DNA from: Xiphias gladius
Taxonomy: Eukaryota > Chordata > Actinopteri > Istiophoriformes > Xiphiidae
DNA: 64,000 bases
Direction of reading: 5' to 3'
NCBI RefSeq assembly: GCF_016859285.1
Contig: NC_053400.1
Coordinates: 31,306,001-31,370,000 of the forward strand
The translations under genes were made by a program, and so were the position numbers. Of this stretch, positions 1-12,543 are shown one piece after another (position 1 is the first letter of the stretch; each line of letters starts with the position of its first letter). The notes beneath the pieces are model-generated. The model searched no databases, was not told where the DNA came from, and was given only the letters and a program-made list of their open reading frames with translations.

Positions 1-310
1 CACTAGATCATTATGCATCAATGTGTAAGCAGTATTTTACTGTTGTAGCTTGTCGAAGTGGAACCAGGTTTAACTGCTTTATGTACAGTTACTAGTTTAG
101 TCCAGTGGCCCTCCAAAGGTCACCGGATAAATCCGGTAAAGTTGTTGAATGAATGTAGTGAAGTAAAAAGTAAACTATTTCTCCCTGAGATGTAGTGGAG
201 CAGAGGTAAATAGTAGCAGAAAATGGAAATACTCAAGTAGAGTGGAAGTACCTTACAACTGTGCTTAAGTACAGTATCTGAGTAAATGTACTAAGTTACC
301 TTCCACCAGC
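1..310. repeat. Teleost AAGTA-rich dispersed repeat (copy cut by the window edge)
   Basis: Contains the phrases GTAAGCAGTATTTTACTGTTG, GAAATACTCAAGTAGAGTGG and a closing CCTTCCACCA, typical of a very common fish repeat. The same phrases recur near 10725-11434 and, inverted, at 36655-37552. The rest of the stretch to 1125 shows only AT-rich, gene-free sequence that may be the slc22a18 3' UTR. Confidence 0.55.
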
Positions 311-1125
311 TGCTGCCTGTGTGGGCTCAGGGACAGAGTGCGCTTTCTATCTTGGACTTCATATTTAGAAAATAAACCCTCAGCGGCTTCATGCCAATGT
401 CTCTTTTTCCCTACGTCTAGTTTCATTCAAGGGAAAACACTCACTGCAGCTCTCATTAAAACTAAGCAGATGATTGCGAGAAAAACCACATAAACAATGT
501 GTCTAAATCCGAAAATGGATTTAGACCATCACGGGAGCCTAGAAGTTTCAAGCGAACTCAAAATGATTAAACACTTCTAAGGTTTGCCATTCTTTAAGAC
601 AAAGTGACTCACTGCACCTATTCAAGGAAAAGGAAAGTCAGGAATACATTACTGCCTTTTAAATAAATTAATGCACAATAATAAAATCATTTCTAAAGGT
701 TTAATTAAAAAAAAATGACACTTAAGAAAATAAACTTCAATTACAAATTCAAAGTTATTCTGATATAACTATGTTCAATTAGAAACGATTGATAGATCCT
801 TTAGTTAACATTTTTTATGATATATAACAAAATGTCCATTTAAGTAAACTGATTTAAAACCATATCTCTAATGTGAGTGTGAATGATGAACCCTGGAAAA
901 TAAAACTATCATCAGGTAAAATGGTGGCTTTGCTGCCATCTAGTGGTTTAGGTCCTGTGCCTCAACCACAGACTGAACAACAAAGTAAAAACCGTAAATC
1001 CTGCAGAACTGTTGACCTTATCACGTCATGTAAATGACTGCGGCAGAGTGCTTTGACTGTAGAGAGTGTGTAGAAACCATCGTTCCTGCAATCAAATATT
1101 GATTTCCATCTCCTCTGTTAGGTTT

Positions 1126-4100
1126 TCATTCCTGCTTGAGCCGACGCTGCAGCAGATAAACAAACACAGCAATGTTCACAAAAAATTGCATCAGGCCTAT
1201 TGAGGAAATGCCATAGTTCACGTACAGGAAGCCGCCAACAGTGGGGCCGACCGTGCGAAGCAGAGACTGAACAGATGCACACAGCCCCAGCATTGTCCCT
1301 GTGTATGAGAGCAGATAATAAATCACTGGATTAAAATAATGTAGCGATTTGCATTTTGAAATTTTATCTAAAATGTTGTTCTGGCCTAATTTATGTAGTT
1401 CTCACTATCTGGTATGAGTTGAACCTCCATTTTACAGGTTCTTTTCCGTTTTATCTTATGTGGATTCTGCTTAACGTTGCTATTTTCACACTTGACAGTG
1501 ATTGAAATTCACCGTTACTCAACGTTATATCTGTGAATTCTCCCCCTCCTTCAGCTGTATGCGGAAGCCGTCACACACTGAGTGATCGGGCAATATGTGA
1601 GCCTGTTTTTGTTCATGTCACCGTTAATATTTTTAGCTCTGTGCTGTGCAGGATGACCTCACCCGTGTCAGAGGAGGGCACGCTCTTTGTGAGCATGCTG
1701 TCTGTGATGACACCAAACAGGCAGAGAGAAAATATCATCGGGATGATGATGAGGCTGAGGTGGAACACATTCAGCATGTATGCCTGCAGAAAGAAAGAAA
1801 TATCAATATGAACGTATCTAAGCAGGGGGTGCACCTAGGGATTATTTTCCTCATTGGGTAATTACAGTAATTAGAATTAAAATTCATTAAACATTTACTA
1901 AAAATGCCAATCACTTCAGCCTGGCACTGCAGACCACCACCTGTAGTCCATAGAAAGAAAGAATAAAGTTGTGTATAGGTTGAGTACATTTTTTCATCAA
2001 GCTATCAACGAGGCTGTTTTTAGATTTCCTGTAAAATGGTCCAGCTTTAACATTTTGGCTGGACCGCAGCAGCGGGGCCAGACCTAGCCATGTGATTCTC
2101 TCTGACTGACTGGCTGAGACTGGAAGCTACACCATTGGTCGGCCGGCCGAGGTTGTGAGTTTTCCCCATTGGCCGTTGCTCTTTCAAAATGAATTGTCGC
2201 AAACAGTTTCTATCACATCATCAGGGAGGTGTTTACAGTCATTGTTGGCAGCTTAGCACCTTTTGTTACTACATTTAGTGACTTTTCAGACCCCTTTTGC
2301 GACTACACAAAAGCACCTAATGACAAATTTAGCAACTTTTTGGACAAACCTTAGCAACTTTCTACAGAAGAGTCACCAGTATTGCCTCGCGAGTGCGAGG
2401 TTGGGCTCTCCCTCCGCCGCCACACCTCTCTATGTGTCTCATTCAATTGACCACAAGGCAGCTGACACAGACACGAATGAGCTTCTAACTTTCTCTCGGA
2501 GTGATCATTTTACAGGTAAATATAGCCGAAACCACAGCACAGCTGTTGTATTTAACTCATGTGTGTGGTGATTTTGTCAGACAACGTTGTAGGTATAAAA
2601 TCAGGATTTTAGCAGTGCAGAGCAGCAGCTTGGAAATGACTTTGAGGTAACATCGAGCTGAGAACAGCTGAATTTGACAGTATTAAACACTGTGCATGTG
2701 AGCACAGAGAGTGGGAGAGAAGCAAACAGATGAAGGGCGGTCCAGCCACATGCTAGGTTTTGACCCGGTCTTGTTATGAGTGTTTCTGTGTGTACCTGAG
2801 CCAGTCCCACCAAAGAGGAAACTCCGATGGACAGAAGCAGCAGCGAGCTCTCAGAGTATCTCACTGTGAATCGACCGATCACTCCTCCCTGAACCAACTG
2901 AAACAAACATCTGAGTTTTACGGTCTGATGTACAAATGAAGCACGGAAATTATTATCAACTTGTCTTGGATTTCAATTTGAGCGACACTTACCATTTGGA
3001 CTATGCCAAAATAGGCCATCAGATAGCCATTCTGCTCAGGTTGCAGCTTGAAGAAGTCCAACGCAAGGATCGAAAACATCACCTGAAAAATGCCTTTGGA
3101 GAGAGAAGAGCAATTCTTCTGTTTAATTTACAGATGCCCCCCCCCCAACATCTTTGATGACCTGACATTTTTCAGGCTGACTTTGCATATGTCATTTCTA
3201 TCGTAAATTAAAGATGACTGCATTTAAGAATGTACATGTGTTATATCCACACCAGCTCTCTGATACATTTCATAGTTAATTTATGCATTTTCAGCGCTTG
3301 CAATAAATACCCAAACTTGTTTAAATTTAACTTTACACACACAAAGGGGCTACTGAACCCAGTGAACCCAGACTGAACAGACCATTGTACATATGTTACT
3401 TTTTATTTTTATTTATTTATATACATGTGGCCTCCAATTAATGGCAGAAAGGTAATATACATCATTCAAACAGCGTCTGTGTAATCTGTTGCATTCCAAG
3501 GAAAGACACAATTTGTTGATAATGTAGACACATTTGGGTTTAAAAGTGTTACATTTACTGTGGTAAATACAGTCTTGCAGAAAAATTAATGAGTAAAGAA
3601 TGAAAAAAAGTTTTTCAAACAAAGGTTAAAAAGTAACTCTCACCTGATGGCAAGCCTGCAATTATCTTCACAACGAGAGTCGGAGTCACGCCTGGAAACT
3701 TCATCAGTCTTGTGATCTCTCCCACATTGAATACTGACGTGGTTTTTTTCTCGCCTGCGGCAGATTCGAAGAGAGAGAGTAAAACCGATGTACCACTGCA
3801 AGAACAATACCTGTCGGGTTACATTATCTCCAACAGGCCGAATCAATCAAACAACCACAGCAAGATAAATTTGGGAACGCAAAAAACCTTGAATTGGTGA
3901 GGCACACAGGCAGAAGTGTAGCTCATACAACATTATAGTAAGTGTTTTTCACACGAAGTAACAATTTTCTCTAAAACTGAAAAATCATCACTGTCCAACC
4001 AGCAAGCTTTATTTTTTTAGCATTTAATCTGTGTCAATCACAGAACAGTAGAGCTGGCTGTGGGTGGTGTCCCCCCCCTCCTCCCAAAAATAACTGACTA

Positions 4101-7100
4101 ACCGTTTCCTCCCTGTTTCCAGTCTTTCTGCTAAGCTATGATAACCAGCTGCTGACGCTAGCTTCATATTTTACGAACAGATGTGAGGTAGATATCGATC
4201 TTCTCATCTGTCTCTCAGTGAGAAATAAGCAAATAAGTGTATTTCCCCAAATGAAATAAGTATTCTGTTCTAACCATATGCTAAAGAACAGTAACACTAC
4301 AGCCTCAATAGCTTCACAACAAGCTGTATTCCAGCATTGCTTCACTGTGAGCCAGAAAATGAAAATGAATGTGACTGAACTGTTTTCGAAAAAATGGGGA
4401 CTGATGTATCCTGATGTACACTGAATTAATATTTCATTTCATTTCATTATTAAGTCTGACATCATGTTATGTTTACAATTTTCCATTAAGGTGGGGTTTA
4501 TTTTTGCCTAGAAAAACACAAGGGACGTCCCATCGAAACCTTTCTCAGTCGACATGGATGCTGTAGCAGTCGCCAACAGCAGTTAACATTTTTCTGTCGA
4601 AATTCTTCTGGCTCCGGCCAAGATGACGTCCCAGTTTTTTGACTTCTGGGATTTTTGACTTCTGCAAAAATCCCCATCTGTTTATATGACCCGTAAAGAA
4701 CGCAAATTCCATCAAATCAAAAAACACTTAAGACCAATGTAACACATCAAAGTAACCTAATATGCTTAATTTTTCTAAATGAAGGTTCATAATGTATGCA
4801 AACTTTTTTATTAAGTCATACCATGCTGGTCATGTTTACACTCTTACACTGACAAAAATCACAAAGAATCAGATCAGTATTAACTCCGGTGCATTTGTTT
4901 TTATAACCCAGTTTTGCAAAAATATCACAATGAACAGTGCAGAACCTGCCCGAGCTTTCCAAGAGGAGCATGCAAGACTAACAGGAGGAACCCTTGGGTG
5001 AGGTAATTCAGATAGAGATCCCTCCTCCTCGGACGGCTGGAAAGGTCCACAATTAAATTTTTGTTCCTACAATCCTTAACTCGGACTGCACTTGGACTTC
5101 ACTGGATACTGTTTGGGGATGGGACTGCCCAGTCTTCAGCCGGAGTTTCGGGGAGACAGGTGAGAGGTGGGACTGACTTGATTTGTCTCCAGAGGACAGC
5201 TTGACTTTTTTTGTCCTCCTGGCCACTCTGTTCTGCTGTTTTTTAATGCGCTGCACTTTCTTGATGTCTGCTAATTCTTTGCCCAATTTTTCAGTCTCCC
5301 TTTTGTACATGTTCCTCTCTGCCTTTACTGCCTCTAGCTTTTCTTTTTGGTCTCTGACCGTCACCTGGCACTGCTGCAACTGCTCTCCCACCTGTGCCAG
5401 ACTTTGCTTCAGCCCTTCACACTGTTTTTGTGTTTTCCTCAGCTCTTCAGTCTGAGTGAGCAGCTCTTTCTGTAAGGACTCAATCTTCTGGAGAGGCACA
5501 TCTTGGTAGGGTCTTCTGATCGTCTGAGGTCTTTGTTTGAGAATTACTATTTTTTTTCCAATATGATCCTCAACAGCGCGACAAATTTTGCTCTCTTTGA
5601 GTTTCTCCTTCTGTGTTTGTAGCTCTTCCTCACACTTTTGGAGCTTCCGCCTCTGGTCCTCTGCATCGCTTTCTATGATGACCCTCTCCTTCTCAAGTTT
5701 CAGGTACTCCAGTTTGAGGAGATGGATTTGCTTCATTTGCTCTTTGCACTGACCATCCTTCATGTTCAGGTTTGATTGCTGGATGGTCATTTTTGTCACG
5801 CAGCTCTCAACATTCATTTTGGCATTGCAGCCACTTGTCAATCAGGCCATCTCTTGCTTTGATGACCTGGTCCAGTTGTTCCTTCAGGCTTTGCTGGCCT
5901 GCCCTCTGTTTGACAGCACCCTACTTCACTGACTGCAGTTCCTTCTTCGCTGACACCAGTTCCTCCTTGTGGGCCTCATTCTGCTTGCACCCTCTTCAGG
6001 TCCGTTTTCTGGATCCTGATCTTCTTACCCAACACAGACAATTAATTTTTGCAGAGTATCAGCTGGTTCCTCAGGTGGTCTCTGTTTTGATCACCTGGTG
6101 GATTCTCTGCCGTTCTGACTTGAGCTGTTCGGCATCAGTCGTCAAAAACTCAACTTTCTTTTTGAGGACCTCCTTTTCCTTCTCAAGGGTGTGGTTTTTC
6201 TTCTGTATTTTGACAAATTCCCGCTCAGCATCAGGGAGGACTGACGATAAGACATAATGATGGTAAGCTGACAAGGGGCCGGCCTTGTACAAATGCTCGT
6301 CATCATCGTCAAGTGTCACTTTTTTTAAGCACTCCATCTTTCCTGTTGATTTTTTTTCCAGTCTCAATCAGATATGAAATGTATAGGTTTCTATCTTATT
6401 GTCTTATTATGATCTCAGAACATACCATTAGAATTTGGTGCAACGACGTAAACACATCATAATTCTAATTCTGCAGCTGTACATTCTATTCTTGTATTCT
6501 GAAGTACAAGTCCCATTCATTTTTCCCATAAACAGTGTTACGTGACTCACATCTATGGCTTGGACTGGCATGAAACTCTCCCTGCTGAATCCTCAAAACA
6601 AAAGAATAGGGCTGCAACTAATGATTATTTTCATTACTGATTAATCAGCTGTTTTGTTTTGTTTTTTAATTAATCAAATGATCCTTTAGTCTATGAAAAC
6701 GTCATAAAATTTCCAAAAATGCCCATTACCACTTTCGCAGAACCAAACCTGACTTTTCCAAATTTTGTTTTGCTTGACCAAAAGTCCAAATACCCAGTAA
6801 TATTATAGTTTGCAATCATATATGACAAAGAAAAGCAGGAAAATATCTAATTTGAATGGCTGGAATCAGAGAAAATTTTGCATTGTTTCAATATTTTTCC
6901 TTGAAAAATGGCTAAAACAATAAATCAATTATCAAAATAGTTGCCGATGATTTTTCTGTCGATTGACTAATCGATTAACCAGGTAACTGTTTCAGCTCTA
7001 GAAAAGATTAACAACTGTGTCATAAAATATATAGATTTTTGATGAAAAGTCCAAGGTTTAAGCCTGTGTACATAAGAACTTTGAGTGAAAAGTCAACTAT

Positions 7101-8722
7101 GATTCCAAAGGTGCATTTCAGCAAGAAACATTCAATCGCTGAGCTCAAAACTGTTTTACGTGCAGCGCTAAAAGCAGGCAAAAGCTAAAGAAAACAGTGC
7201 TGAGAAATTGTCAATCTGCAGCTTAAATCAATTGACTTTTGGATTCTGGGTTTTCTTACGATTAATTTAGGAACTATGGTGCTGTATTTTGTTCACAAGT
7301 TCAAACACAAAACATTTTGAATTTGCTACCACTCTGATTTACACCTCACCTCTAACTGGCTTCTTCTCCATGGCAACAGCAGCAAAGGCTCATGGGTATT
7401 GTGGTATTTAGAAAAATGTATGTAAAATACAATTAAAGTAAGACTAATTCATTCTCAATGACAGCAACATTTTCTCTGCCTTTTTTCAACAATTGCCGTC
7501 ACTACTAGCGACAACCGACACATACATGCGATCACCAGTTCAATTCCAACTGTAATTAACTGCATGTTTTTGTCTGCTATAGCATAGATATACGTGTCCT
7601 ATGTTTTCCTTTGAGAAAACAAAATCAGATATCAGAAGAGAGAAACTTATATTTATAATGACTAAATGTGGTTTCAGTTGGACCTTAACAGGGAAACTAA
7701 CTGATACAAAATACTGAATCACCCCTACTTCCTAATGCCTGTATGCCATAATCCTGCACAACAGCATTTTATTCAATTCCCAAACAGCTGAGAACATTAG
7801 GTGTAGCAGGCGGAGGTGTCTCTTACTTTCTGTGTTGGTTCTTGGAGCTTGAGCTTTAGTAGTTTTTGGGATAAACTTTAAAACCAACAGTAAAGTGAAG
7901 GCAGTCCCCACAGCACCAACACATGCAGTAAATGTCTCCCTGGGAAATACAGAGTAGAAGCAGTGTTAGGTGGACAAATATTTTGGACACTTTTTGTTGT
8001 AATTGCATTTCTACATTTAGTTAAAGCAGTAATAACTGATTGTTTTCTGCTACTCGTGAACAACCTGTAAACTCAACTTCGAAACATTATCACCTTATGA
8101 AGTGATTGTGGCGAACATGTTGGGAAACATTTGCCTATTTACACACCCAGCAGACATAGAGCAACATTAGCATTAATTTGGAGTTGTGTTGGCTCTTTAG
8201 CAGCTAAATGTTCCATTTTCTTCACCAGCTACTAACCGCTAACTTTGTCTGTCTCCTGTTTGCCGCTGCCGCGGCTGGAAATGTCAACGAGAGTACTCAG
8301 AATGAACAAAAACAGTGAAGTTGTGGTCTGTAAAACCAAGACACCGAGCTGAAAGATGCTAAAATGCTCTGTGTACACCTTCAGGCAGACGATCATAAAA
8401 CCTGGATACGGTTACATTTATGCATACAGGGAGGTGAATAACCACGTTTTTCATGCTCCATGTAAATGCCATATAATCCAGTCAAAATCACTTGCGTTTA
8501 GCCCTTTAAAAACTTGGTCATTGGCTGTTTCTTATCATAATGATTTCTGGAACAGAAGTAGTGTCTTACTGTCTCTCACTGCTTGTAGCAATGATTACAT
8601 AACACAAAAAAACATTTGTGCCCATCCACACCCTGACCACCTGATGTAACCCCATCCAACTCTACACTCAACAGCACATTACTCAATCCAGACTCGTTCT
8701 CCATCACTAAGCACAAACTCAC

Positions 8723-8758
<36 letters not shown>

Positions 8759-11700
8759 GACACTCACCCATAGCGTGTGATAAGATGTCCGCCCAGCGTG
8801 GAGCCAGCTATCATACCGATGCCAAAGCACAGACCTAGTTTGGATAAAGCATCTGCCCGTTTTTCAGGTTCTGAAAGGTCTGCCACAACCATCTGAGAGA
8901 CTGGGGACAGGAGAGGGATGACAAAATAAACGCAAGTGAAACTGCATCTATTTTCAGGGTAATAAATAAAAATAAAGTTAGGATGAAATGGTATTCGATT
9001 GGAGGGTTTAGGTCATCGCAGTAGAGCGGCGCACAGGGGTGAAACCTTTAACTATCCTTAATATTTCAAGGTTACTGCATGTTGGGTGTAATATGCACTT
9101 ACACTAGATATAACCCATATCACTGTCCAAATCCAAACAAACTGATTATTTATCAGCGAGTTTACAGGTCTTTTTTTAAAAAAAAAAAAGACCTTTAGTT
9201 TTAATTAATCAATTATCAAACTTGTTGTCAATTCATTTTTAGTCAAAACGACTTAAATTAATCGTCCAGTCATTACAGCTCTAGAGTACTGCTTGGTTAC
9301 TGGATGCCTGGGGAAATAATTAAATTGTCATGTACAGTGGGGGTCCACAGGGGCCCCCCCTAAGAAATAAATCCAGCCCTGATTTTAGATATAGTTTAGC
9401 CACAAAGTTAGCAAAAGGAGAAAGGGAGACTGAAAGAATAAATAGCAGTGAATGATTCATCTATAGCAAATAATTATCTAGGTTTGATGTTTAAAACGTT
9501 AAGACGAGTGAGGACGATTGTAGATTAGTGGTGCTCACCAGGTATGACATGCATGAAGACTGTGGGGACTTTGTGGATGAACAGCATGGCAGGATTGTCT
9601 GCTATGGCCAGCAGCAGAAAGTAAACAACAGATGCAGCACAGGCCAGAGACAAGGCTGCTCGTGCCCCAAAGAGGTCTGCAAACCTGTCAGCAAAACAAA
9701 ACATACAGACCGGACTAAAACAGTGCAGGTGGCTAATGTTGGCCTGTGAAATACATAAGCCACAATCTCCATGCAGGTGTGTAAAAGTACATATAACTGA
9801 GTTTTTTCAATGCCTTGTACCCACCTTCCAAACATAGGACCCCCAAGCAGCTGAATGATGCCCACCATGGTTTGCAAATAACCAAACAACAAAGTGTCGA
9901 AGCCGAGTTTCTTTGCCAAATACTAAACGGAGACATGATGAAAACACAGACATTAAAATACACACAATCATATTTAGCCTGTTAATGTACTCACAGTGGC
10001 TACGGTCTAGAAATCAGCTGATTTTTACAGTATAGGTCCAGTGGTACTTTAGCTTGGCAGTGAGCAGTGGTGTAACCCCGCACACACATGCAGCCTAAGT
10101 GGGCTCCCATGACTGAATCGACACGCAAACACGAGCACATGTAGGGGTTATTAGGGTCATCGCTAATGAAGGGTTTATAACACATTAAAGAGGGTCCGCA
10201 CAAACTGAGATCCCAGCCCATTTAAGCCTCTTTTCTCAACATGCTGTAATTACTGCGTGAGGCTTTAACTTTGAGGTTTCAACAACGTTACAGACCCTTA
10301 TTTCTGTCACATTTTTGGGTTGTCATCGTACCCTGAGCACAGGACAAAGGTGAAAAGCCAATTCAATTCTGCACAATCCACAGATATACAAAACCGTTAG
10401 ATGAGTACTGAAACTGAAATCACAGGATTAAACCCTGCTATCACTGGAAAAACCTGACTGGTCTCATTACAGGAGTCGTGTGGAGTAATAACTTAGTCTG
10501 AGTTATTTAACTTTTCTGATGCTGGTGAAGGTTTATTTTCATCAGTAAAAGTGATCAAAACACTACAGTAAACTAATCATGAAACCCTGTCTCATTACAA
10601 GAATAAAAACTAGAAACCGTGTCTCTTTCAGATAAATGTGGAAGAGAAAAAAGTACAATATCTGCCACTGAAATGTTGTTGAGTAGAAGTATAAAGTAGC
10701 ATAAAATGGAAATACTCAGGTACAGTGGTGGAGGAAGCATTCAGATCCTATTACCCAAGTAAAAGCGCTAATACCCCACTGTAAAAAGACTCCATAACAA
10801 GTAAAAATCCTGCATTCAAAATGCTACTAAAGGAAACGTATGTTTCGGTATTATCAGGAAAATGTACCTAAAGTATCAAAAGTGGCCTCTGTGTTTGTGA
10901 CTGATATAAGATTATGTCATTAGATTATTATCACCGATGCATTCATGTGTAGGCAGCATTTTGCTGTTGTAGAAGTGGAGCTAATTTTTAACTAGTTTAC
11001 ATAGGACTGCAACTGCTGTTTTAATTTTTCCCCTTGTGGATCAAGGATTATTTTCTCCATTAACCGATTGACTGTTTGATTTTTTTTTTTTTAATTCTGC
11101 AAATAGTGAGAAGAAATCAGTATTACATCTAGAACAAAAAGTGAAACCTTAATGACGCTTGTTTTGTCCAACCAATAGCTCAACACCCCCCTCCAAAAAT
11201 CATTAAAATACATTTAAAATGACATAATTTTGGATTATTTCAATCGATAACAAAGCATCGTAGGCTCCTGCGTGTCTTCATCTGTAAACCGGATAAAGTT
11301 GTCAAACAACTGCAGGGGAGCAAAAAGTGCCAATTCGCCTCTGGCACGGCACCTACTAGTAGCAGTAAAGTGGCATGAAAAGAAAATACTCAAGTTCCTC
11401 AGTACTTGAGCAGATGTACTGTCCACCACTGTATTCAAGTGCATTTCCCCTGTAATGAAGAACTTCTAGTTACATTTAACCTGAGGGATATACACGTGAT
11501 CGCTCTCGCACCTGCAGTAAACGCTACAGATCATCCTTCATCATCATCATCATCATCATCATCAACAGACGTTAAATGCATTTGCAGCGGTAATGCGCTT
11601 CCCCCCAGGTGTTGTCAGGTTCGCGGCAGGCGCCGAAATCCCGGCTTCCTGCTCCAAAGTAGCAGATGTACTCACGGGGGTTACGGAAGACTGTAAAAAT

Positions 11701-11810
11701 AACCATGTTACATCCAAAGCAGCGATGAGGTAAACGATGTGGACGATTTTCATCCTCCCCGGCCCGTCTCCCTCGGGGGTTTCCGCGGTCGTTTCACCTT
11801 TTCGGTTCAT
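1126..11810 (-). CDS. slc22a18: SLC22A18-type MFS transporter (complete, 10 coding exons)
   Basis: Predicted organic-cation/proton-type transporter of the major facilitator superfamily; mammalian SLC22A18 (ORCTL2) is a 12-helix membrane protein of 424 aa. Coding exons, in transcript order: 11810-11676, 9922-9825, 9684-9539, 8900-8768, 7939-7827, 3754-3644, 3093-2993, 2897-2796, 1783-1663, 1298-1126. All junctions are GT-AG and phases are compatible, giving 410 aa and stop TGA at 1126-1128. Landmarks: LLGGPMFGRFADLFGARAAL (residues about 71-90) is the MFS motif A; GVITDSMLTKSVPSSDTGTM and LRTVGPTVGG near the C-terminus match the mammalian protein almost word for word. The start is the first in-frame ATG (G at -3); the open frame upstream has no ATG, and Met20 is an alternative. 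It is divergent to hacd3. Intron 5 (3755-7826) holds a CFAP58-like relic. No clear AATAAA downstream; an ATTAAA on the minus strand lies at 700-705. Identification is from recalled family sequence, no alignment was run. Confidence 0.93.
4100..4260. repeat. Dispersed repeat CCAGTCTTT-GTGCTAAGCTA type
   Basis: Reads CCTGTTTCCAGTCTTTCTGC then GCTAAGCTATGATAACC and ATATCGATCTTCTCATCTG. A second copy at about 40915-41045 reads CCTCCAGTCTTTGTGCTAAG. Both are intronic (slc22a18 intron 5, slc24a1 intron 4). Confidence 0.5.
5053..6367 (-). pseudogene. CFAP58-like coiled-coil coding relic in slc22a18 intron 5
   Basis: About 1.3 kb of heptad-rich coding sequence on the minus strand. The upstream part (6367-6071) reads KKNHTLEKEKEVLKKK then stops at TGA 6071-6073. 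Between 6070 and 5841 the homologous reading moves through other frames, with an internal TAG and TGA (segments LGKKIRIQKTDLKR, then KEQLDQVIKARDGLIDKW). The downstream part (5841-5053, 262 codons) is open and ends TKI-stop. The C-terminal half matches the CFAP58/CCDC147 layout: LDQVI.ERD, then IQQS.LN..., CRA.E..., QKI..LQK.L...TEE, and a final basic helix. CFAP58 is an axonemal coiled-coil protein needed for sperm flagella, and its mammalian gene has many exons, whereas here no intron is needed. I therefore infer a processed or degraded copy with at least three frame breaks. No poly(A) tail or target duplication was found, so a decayed spliced paralogue is possible. The last 262-codon frame could still be expressed. 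Confidence 0.68.
6607..7000. mobile_element. hAT-like MITE copy in slc22a18 intron 5
   Basis: Starts TAGGGCTGCAACTAATG and ends GTTTCAGCTCTA, with internal TCGATTGACTAATCGATTAA. Flanks CAAAAGAA and GAAAAGAT share six of eight bases. Confidence 0.6.
8090..8345. repeat. Dispersed repeat, three copies in the window (8090, 55355 inverted, 62995)
   Basis: Common phrases: TATTTACACA-CCAG-AGACA, GCAGCTAA, CTAACTTTGTCTG and a polypurine CAAAACAGTGA-type end. The copy at about 55355-55635 is inverted (TTTGCCAACATG at its end); the copy at about 62995-63330 is direct. Confidence 0.45.
8724..8756. repeat. (AC)n microsatellite beside an slc22a18 donor
   Basis: About 16 AC units ending 11 bp from the donor of coding exon 4 (exon edge 8768). 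In the transcript it reads (UG)n just inside intron 4. Confidence 0.95.
10725..11434. repeat. AAGTA-rich dispersed repeat split by a MITE
   Basis: Left half 10725-11004 begins GTGGTGGAGGAAGCATTCAG; right half about 11255-11434 ends GTACTGTCCACCACTG. The middle (about 11006-11250) begins AGGACTGCAACTG and resembles the hAT-like MITE described at 30637. It lies in slc22a18 intron 1. Confidence 0.5.
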
Positions 11811-12230
11811 TTCGATTCGGGTAAAACGGCCTCTAACCCGGTGAACTTTCACTTGAACCGGCAAGCCTAGCGTCTGTCGCACTTTGGAGCAGAGGGGGGC
11901 GTCAAGGAGGCGTCGCCGAGGTAAACGTTAGCTAGTTCCGAGAGAAAATAATCCACAGTGGGAAAACCGCCTTGGTTTGGTTTAAGCATTGTTCACCGGG
12001 ATAGCTGGACAGTGTCCGTGAGTCCGGCTCCTGTCGGTAATACCGTAAAACAAACAAACAAACAAACAAACAAAAAACTAGCTGCGCGAAGACGTTATAA
12101 CTAAAGAAAATCCAACCGGAAACTTTGAGCAGCGATGCGTTCACGTGCTCCCGCTGAGGTCGGAGTCTGAAGCCGTTGGCAGATCCCGCGTATGAGTCCT
12201 CGCTCGTTTTAATGGGTTTTGAGTGAAATT

Positions 12231-12543
12231 TAGGGCTGCTGCTAACTATCATTTTTATTTACCCATTCATCTGGAGATTATTTTCTCGATAAATCAATCG
12301 ATCGGCTGGTCTATAAGACATCGGGAAAAGAAAAATGCCATCACAATTTCCTATGGAGAAAGGTGGATTATTTAAATGTCTCATTTTGTCTGAACAGTCC
12401 AAAAACACATCACACGACACATCAAATCTTTTACCATTTTTTCTCGAAAAATTACTTGAAAAACGTATCAATTATCAAAATAAGTCGCAATTAATTTTCT
12501 TTCTATCGACTAATAGACACATTTACTCATTGTTGCACCTCTA
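12231..12543. mobile_element. hAT-like MITE copy upstream of slc22a18
   Basis: Starts TAGGGCTGCTGCTAAC and ends TTGTTGCACCTCTA, with the family's inner segments (CTATAAGACAT..., GAAAAACGTATCAATTATC). No convincing target duplication remains. Confidence 0.5.

Noticed and set aside
11542-11561. ATC repeats considered as a CRISPR-like or regulatory array
   Set aside because: Simple trinucleotide microsatellite with no spacers; no CRISPR is expected in a vertebrate genome.
11811-11882. N-terminal extension of slc22a18
   Set aside because: The frame begins with GTG and has no ATG before 11810.
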